Source: Shewanella sp. 10N.286.48.A6 (GTDB taxonomy: Bacteria > Pseudomonadota > Gammaproteobacteria > Enterobacterales > Shewanellaceae). Taken from it: a stretch of DNA of 64,000 nucleotides. The translations under genes and the position numbers were made by a program. This document shows, in pieces, positions 63,801-64,000 of this stretch (within the stretch, counting starts at the first letter, position 1; every line of letters begins with the position of its first letter). The notes beneath the pieces were generated by a model, which was not told the origin of the DNA, did no database searches, and saw nothing but the letters and a program-made list of their open reading frames with translations. The stretch lies in NCBI RefSeq assembly GCF_002873135.1, contig NZ_MCVI01000009.1:9271-73270 (forward strand), given 5' to 3'.

Positions 63801-64000
63801 CCAGTTAACTGGTTTAACGTTAACTCACCATATTTACCTTGAGCATTGTCTGTACTCCACAACACTTGGTTAGCATCAGTGCCTGTAGCTTGCATTACGC
63901 CACTCGCAGTATTCACTGCATTATCTTCTTTTAATTGTTGTGCTGATTGTTGACTTGCTATTTCTATTGGGGTTTCATTCGTGCCAGTGCCAGTGCCAGT
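54896..64000 (-). CDS. Giant VCBS-repeat adhesin, C-terminal part (5' end beyond window)
   Basis: The frame is open from the window edge to a stop at 54896, giving at least 3,034 residues; an apparent GTG start at 63916 is only an internal codon. From N to C: two divergent VCBS domains; nine near-identical 106-residue VCBS repeats (each with LTEDKDVHQGQLHVDGALTV, GHWTYTADNSQ and TINGTDDKAV); two long units pairing a VCBS-like domain with a cadherin-like one (TFTPEKDYNGDVHFSYDVKD); more VCBS-like and cadherin-like domains; Ig-like domains with LDTNVAAP and DTNAAIRV joints; and an acidic His/Asp-rich tail. No RTX nonapeptides (GGxGxD) are visible in the tail, so the export signal is unclear. 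A surface adhesin for biofilm or substrate attachment is likely, perhaps under c-di-GMP control. Confidence 0.85.
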   Translation of the reverse strand, partial: TGTGTGTNETPIEIASQQSAQQLKEDNAVNTASGVMQATGTDANQVLWSTDNAQGKYGELTLNQLTGEWHYQLDNNNQQTNALSEGTHQTEQFVISATDSQGNKVSSVIAVEVEGSNDLPQISGIHHASLNELGSIDTVSGNLIATDPDNGDSITWSASNGIGQFGQLVIDSKSGEWQYVLDNHSATTLALHQGEVAVETFTVTATDSSGTPVSKQVTISINGSNETAQIGGVSSANLTEDKDVHQGQLHVDGALTVTDVDSGQNQFQATSLQGQFGTLSINELGHWTYTADNSQPNIQGLKTGESVTDTVLIHSVDGTEQKITVTINGTDDKAVIAGISTASLTEDKDVHGGQLRVDGALTVTDVDNGQNQFQATSLQGQFGTLSINELGHWTYTADNSQPNIQGLKTGESVTDTVLVHSVDGTEQKITVTINGTDEKAVIAGASTAQLTEDKDVHQGQLRVDGTLTVTDVDNGQNQFQATSLQGQFGTLSINELGHWTYTADNSQPSIQGLKTGESLTDTLVVHSVDGTEQKISVTINGTDDKAVIAGTSTAQLTEDKDLHQGQLHVDGALTVTDLDNGQAQFSATSLQGQFGTLSINNLGHWTYTADNSQSAIQGLKTGESLTDTLIVHSVDGTEQKISVTINGTDDKAVIGGTSTASLTEDKDVHGGQLRVDGALTVTDVDNGQNQFQATSLQGQFGTLSINELGHWTYTADNSQPNIQGLKTGESLTDTLIVHSVDGTEQKVTVTINGTDDKAVVAGTSTAQLTEDKDVHQGQLHVDGALTVTDVDSGQNQFQATVQQGQFGTLSINSLGHWTYTADNSQPTIQGLKTGESLTDTLIVHSVDGTEQKVTVTINGTDDKAVVAGTSTASLTEDKDVHSGQLRVDGALTVTDLDNGQAQFSASSLQGQFGTLSINNLGHWTYTADNSQPAIQGLKTGESLTDTLVVHSVDGTEQKVTVTINGTDDKAVIAGKSTAQLTEDKDVHQGQLHVDGALTVTDLDNGQAQFSAESLQGQFGTLSINNLGHWTYTADNSQSTIQGLKTGESLTDTLVVHSVDGTEQKITVTINGTDDKAVIGGTSSAQLTEDKDVHQGQLHVDGALTVTDVDNGQNQFQATVQQGQFGSLALNELGHWTYTADNSQPSIQSLKTGETVTDTLVVHSIDGTEQQITVTINGTDDKAVITGISTGDVDEGHGSFGDMSPDYAQPGMAKLGQAALTADGKLDIVDPDTGESQFDSKGGAWNNSYHGQYGHLLLNSDGTWHYDVTVGSVDWVGNRKTTIGSTIDKLGEGQTLTDTITIQSKDGTSHDIVITIHGDNDRPYCSSEVVIVNGSEDTRQTLTTAQLLANTVDVDTNDAGLLTIENLHADHGSILNNADGSFTFTPETDYNGSVHFNYDVKDAHGGITHTGASTTLAAVGDAAIITGVDTGSITENSAGVDMSPDYAQPGIATLGNKTLYADGKLTITDPDVGESGFERQGSNGYDYHGTYGDLILLTDGAWHYHADAGHRAAIGARPTTRGTAIDQLGEGQSLTDTITVHSKDGTTHDIVITIHGSNDRPYCSSEVVLQSGSEDTRQTLTTAQLLANTVDVDANDAGKLTIENLHADHGSILINGDGTFTFTPEKDYNGDVHFSYDVKDAHGGVTHTSATTNLAAVNDNPDVTPLTDSVSEGADNHHTLNLLVSATDKDGDALTISHLEYAIDGQPQSGQLPTGITLDTDGHTLIVDATNPAFNHLANGQSQQIAITYQVEDGHGGSTQQTATLTIAGTDDKATLVSNVIQLTETQALDSEFKSYRGQLQLIDPDSGDNTQFVFSGKYLGQGFEPGHLDVWPNGTYQFRLEAVTNRHADDLIGSLHAGESMELPYEIETNDGQKLTIMVKVTGEDTQAKIEVTPYSSLNNHVYEDHTSFGNTTNQLSSGGTLHVIDPDHDQAGFIAQTITTAEGGRFNINAKGHWSYDIDNDKVQHLGAGESFQQTFTVESIDGSAKKDITVTVHGTNDAPVASAEVRLANGLEDSKIVLTPALLLANTTDIDDNDIGKLSIENLQADHGAIALNADGTFTFTPEKDYNGEVHFSYDVKDAHGGVTHTGASTTLAAVNDSALINGQSQASSNVDIFEDGATSRLTGQLTLTDVDSGENQFATISQLAGQYGYLSMDQQGNWSYTLDNSLATTNGLVAGQIVTESFTLTSPDGTASHTINVQIHGHDDTPSVSVNEGGAVKSLDLLGGLSSGTVSHMQFSTDGVHYTNQVPVGFMLAGDGHTLQVDPAHNSYNHLANGIALKVDIKYELQQGAGSNVQTSQQQAQVVVTGTSDRPIIHSFNPHSQQNNGPVTGNLLQGATDVDDGAQLVLDDVQFQDPVTHHYVTVQAGQTHNITGVGVIAISANGDYTFTPNSQFSGQVPNLIYRVTDTNGDYADNSQNNLTIHIDPFQAPIIIAPLAVSLAHDTGSSATDLITQDGALSISGQTAGMQVEYSTDGGAHWSSQFTPVEGLNQLQVRQTDNAGHTSKATSIDFTLDTNVAAPHISLDPITADDVLNQAELSGSVPVTGTVGSEVSVGDNITLTLGTHTYTGAVDAQHRFSIDIPANQLSSHTNISASVTITDTAGNNATATDNHHYSTDTNAAIRVNPITSDNIIEASEHQQAVDITGTVSGVEDGQTVTVTIAGQQHQAVVTQGAWHTSLTAAEVQALPGGTVDVTASVQDLAGNLASIHSPLFISDSANPVPTLSFKTPPTPTGSGSIGSHISGDLVAPPIIQQLSPSLSGAGWAITDGHGHTSTSLQGQYGTLSIDPVTGHVDYVYRQAPTAGNKATGGSHWAGQTTSEEHHDVFQVVYHDAHASNVDVKVNVDVTYVHGHSGHNQTSTHLVGMTITPDTSAAPPPAADMNDVPDDIMTFSASITEDEPSFDEVLAHIGADDESSPEHPEGAHSLNQSGASSPIDHYLQMVGVSHADMNPTPQATVVNDLANVAETLAAPDADMLDANQVDAFENPLDDDNHQQHKDELLADLNDQPDQSDTNQANDDDLLHQALNDMHNQV
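60435..63300 (-). repeat. Nine tandem 318-bp VCBS repeats
   Basis: Nine copies of a 106-codon unit run in perfect register: the GTCTTT-type LTEDKDVH segment recurs at 60728, 61046, 61364 and on to 63272, all multiples of 318. Copies differ at scattered positions and show mosaic variants (QATSLQG, QATVQQG, SATSLQG), as expected from recombination between repeats. Confidence 0.92.

Noticed and set aside
63900..63916. GTG at 63916 as the start of the adhesin gene
   Set aside because: The frame stays open to the window edge with normal adhesin-like sequence (TPIEIASQQSAQQLKEDNA), so the true start is outside.
1..64000. tRNA, rRNA, insertion sequences, integrases or phage genes
   Set aside because: None recognised by eye on either strand; a dedicated RNA and transposase search would be needed to exclude small or decayed examples.

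Overview
The window looks like chromosomal DNA from a Shewanella-type marine gammaproteobacterium. The evidence is the gene content: hybrid-cluster protein and its reductase, pentaheme NrfA, a split fumarate-reductase-like flavocytochrome with a tetraheme partner, CRP-type sites upstream of respiratory genes, many TonB/porin/lipoprotein genes, GGDEF and EAL proteins and a giant VCBS-repeat adhesin. Base composition is moderate to AT-rich, with short operons separated by strong hairpin terminators. I see no tRNA, rRNA, CRISPR array, insertion sequence or prophage.

Layout. 1-5.7 kb: end of a cyclophilin gene, an EcsC-family protein and three exported proteins of unknown role (a lipoprotein with an overlapping secreted protein, and an FG-GAP/VCBS propeller protein). 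6-9 kb: hcp-hcr (nitrosative-stress defence) behind an FNR/CRP-like palindrome. 9-14.8 kb: DUF2956, YecH, GltS, a molybdate-binding Mop protein, a transglutaminase-like/TPR lipoprotein and an RlmI-like methyltransferase. 15-19.4 kb: a TPR-GGDEF sensor, DUF3859, AroQ, ArfB, a SpoIIAA-like protein and a DUF3012 lipoprotein. 20-24 kb: nrfA; a BlaI/BlaR1-like pair with twin operators, its protease carrying a TonB C-terminal domain; and the 3' remnant of a TRAP permease gene. 24.5-30.2 kb: an internally duplicated beta-helix lipoprotein followed by a TonB-dependent receptor. 30.5-33.8 kb: a B12-binding radical SAM protein and a lipoprotein.

33.8-40.3 kb is the most interesting block. A Tat-exported flavoprotein reductase, a tetraheme cytochrome c and a porin form one operon. 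Nearby are a DcaP-like porin and a secreted cupin, and a divergent TetR regulator with a Cys-rich tail. The flavoprotein and cupin promoters share the same architecture: a CRP-like site centred at -41.5 from a predicted start and an identical 15-base element at the same distance further upstream. A 28-bp palindrome overlies the flavoprotein promoter. I read this as a co-regulated periplasmic respiration module for an unidentified organic acceptor. The reductase keeps two fumarate-reductase arginines but lacks other expected catalytic residues.

40.3-54.8 kb: a phosphatase-like protein and an aldo/keto reductase; small exported and membrane proteins; manganese pyrophosphatase; a three-domain cysteine desulfurase/MBL/rhodanese fusion with a 12-bp microrepeat in its linker; a YhcH-family protein, a patatin-like lipase and a LON-domain protein; an RluA-type pseudouridine synthase followed by a decayed partial copy; a CSS-EAL phosphodiesterase; and LpxR. 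From 54.9 kb to the window edge lies the C-terminal part (over 3,000 codons) of a VCBS adhesin, containing nine copies of a 318-bp repeat in exact register.
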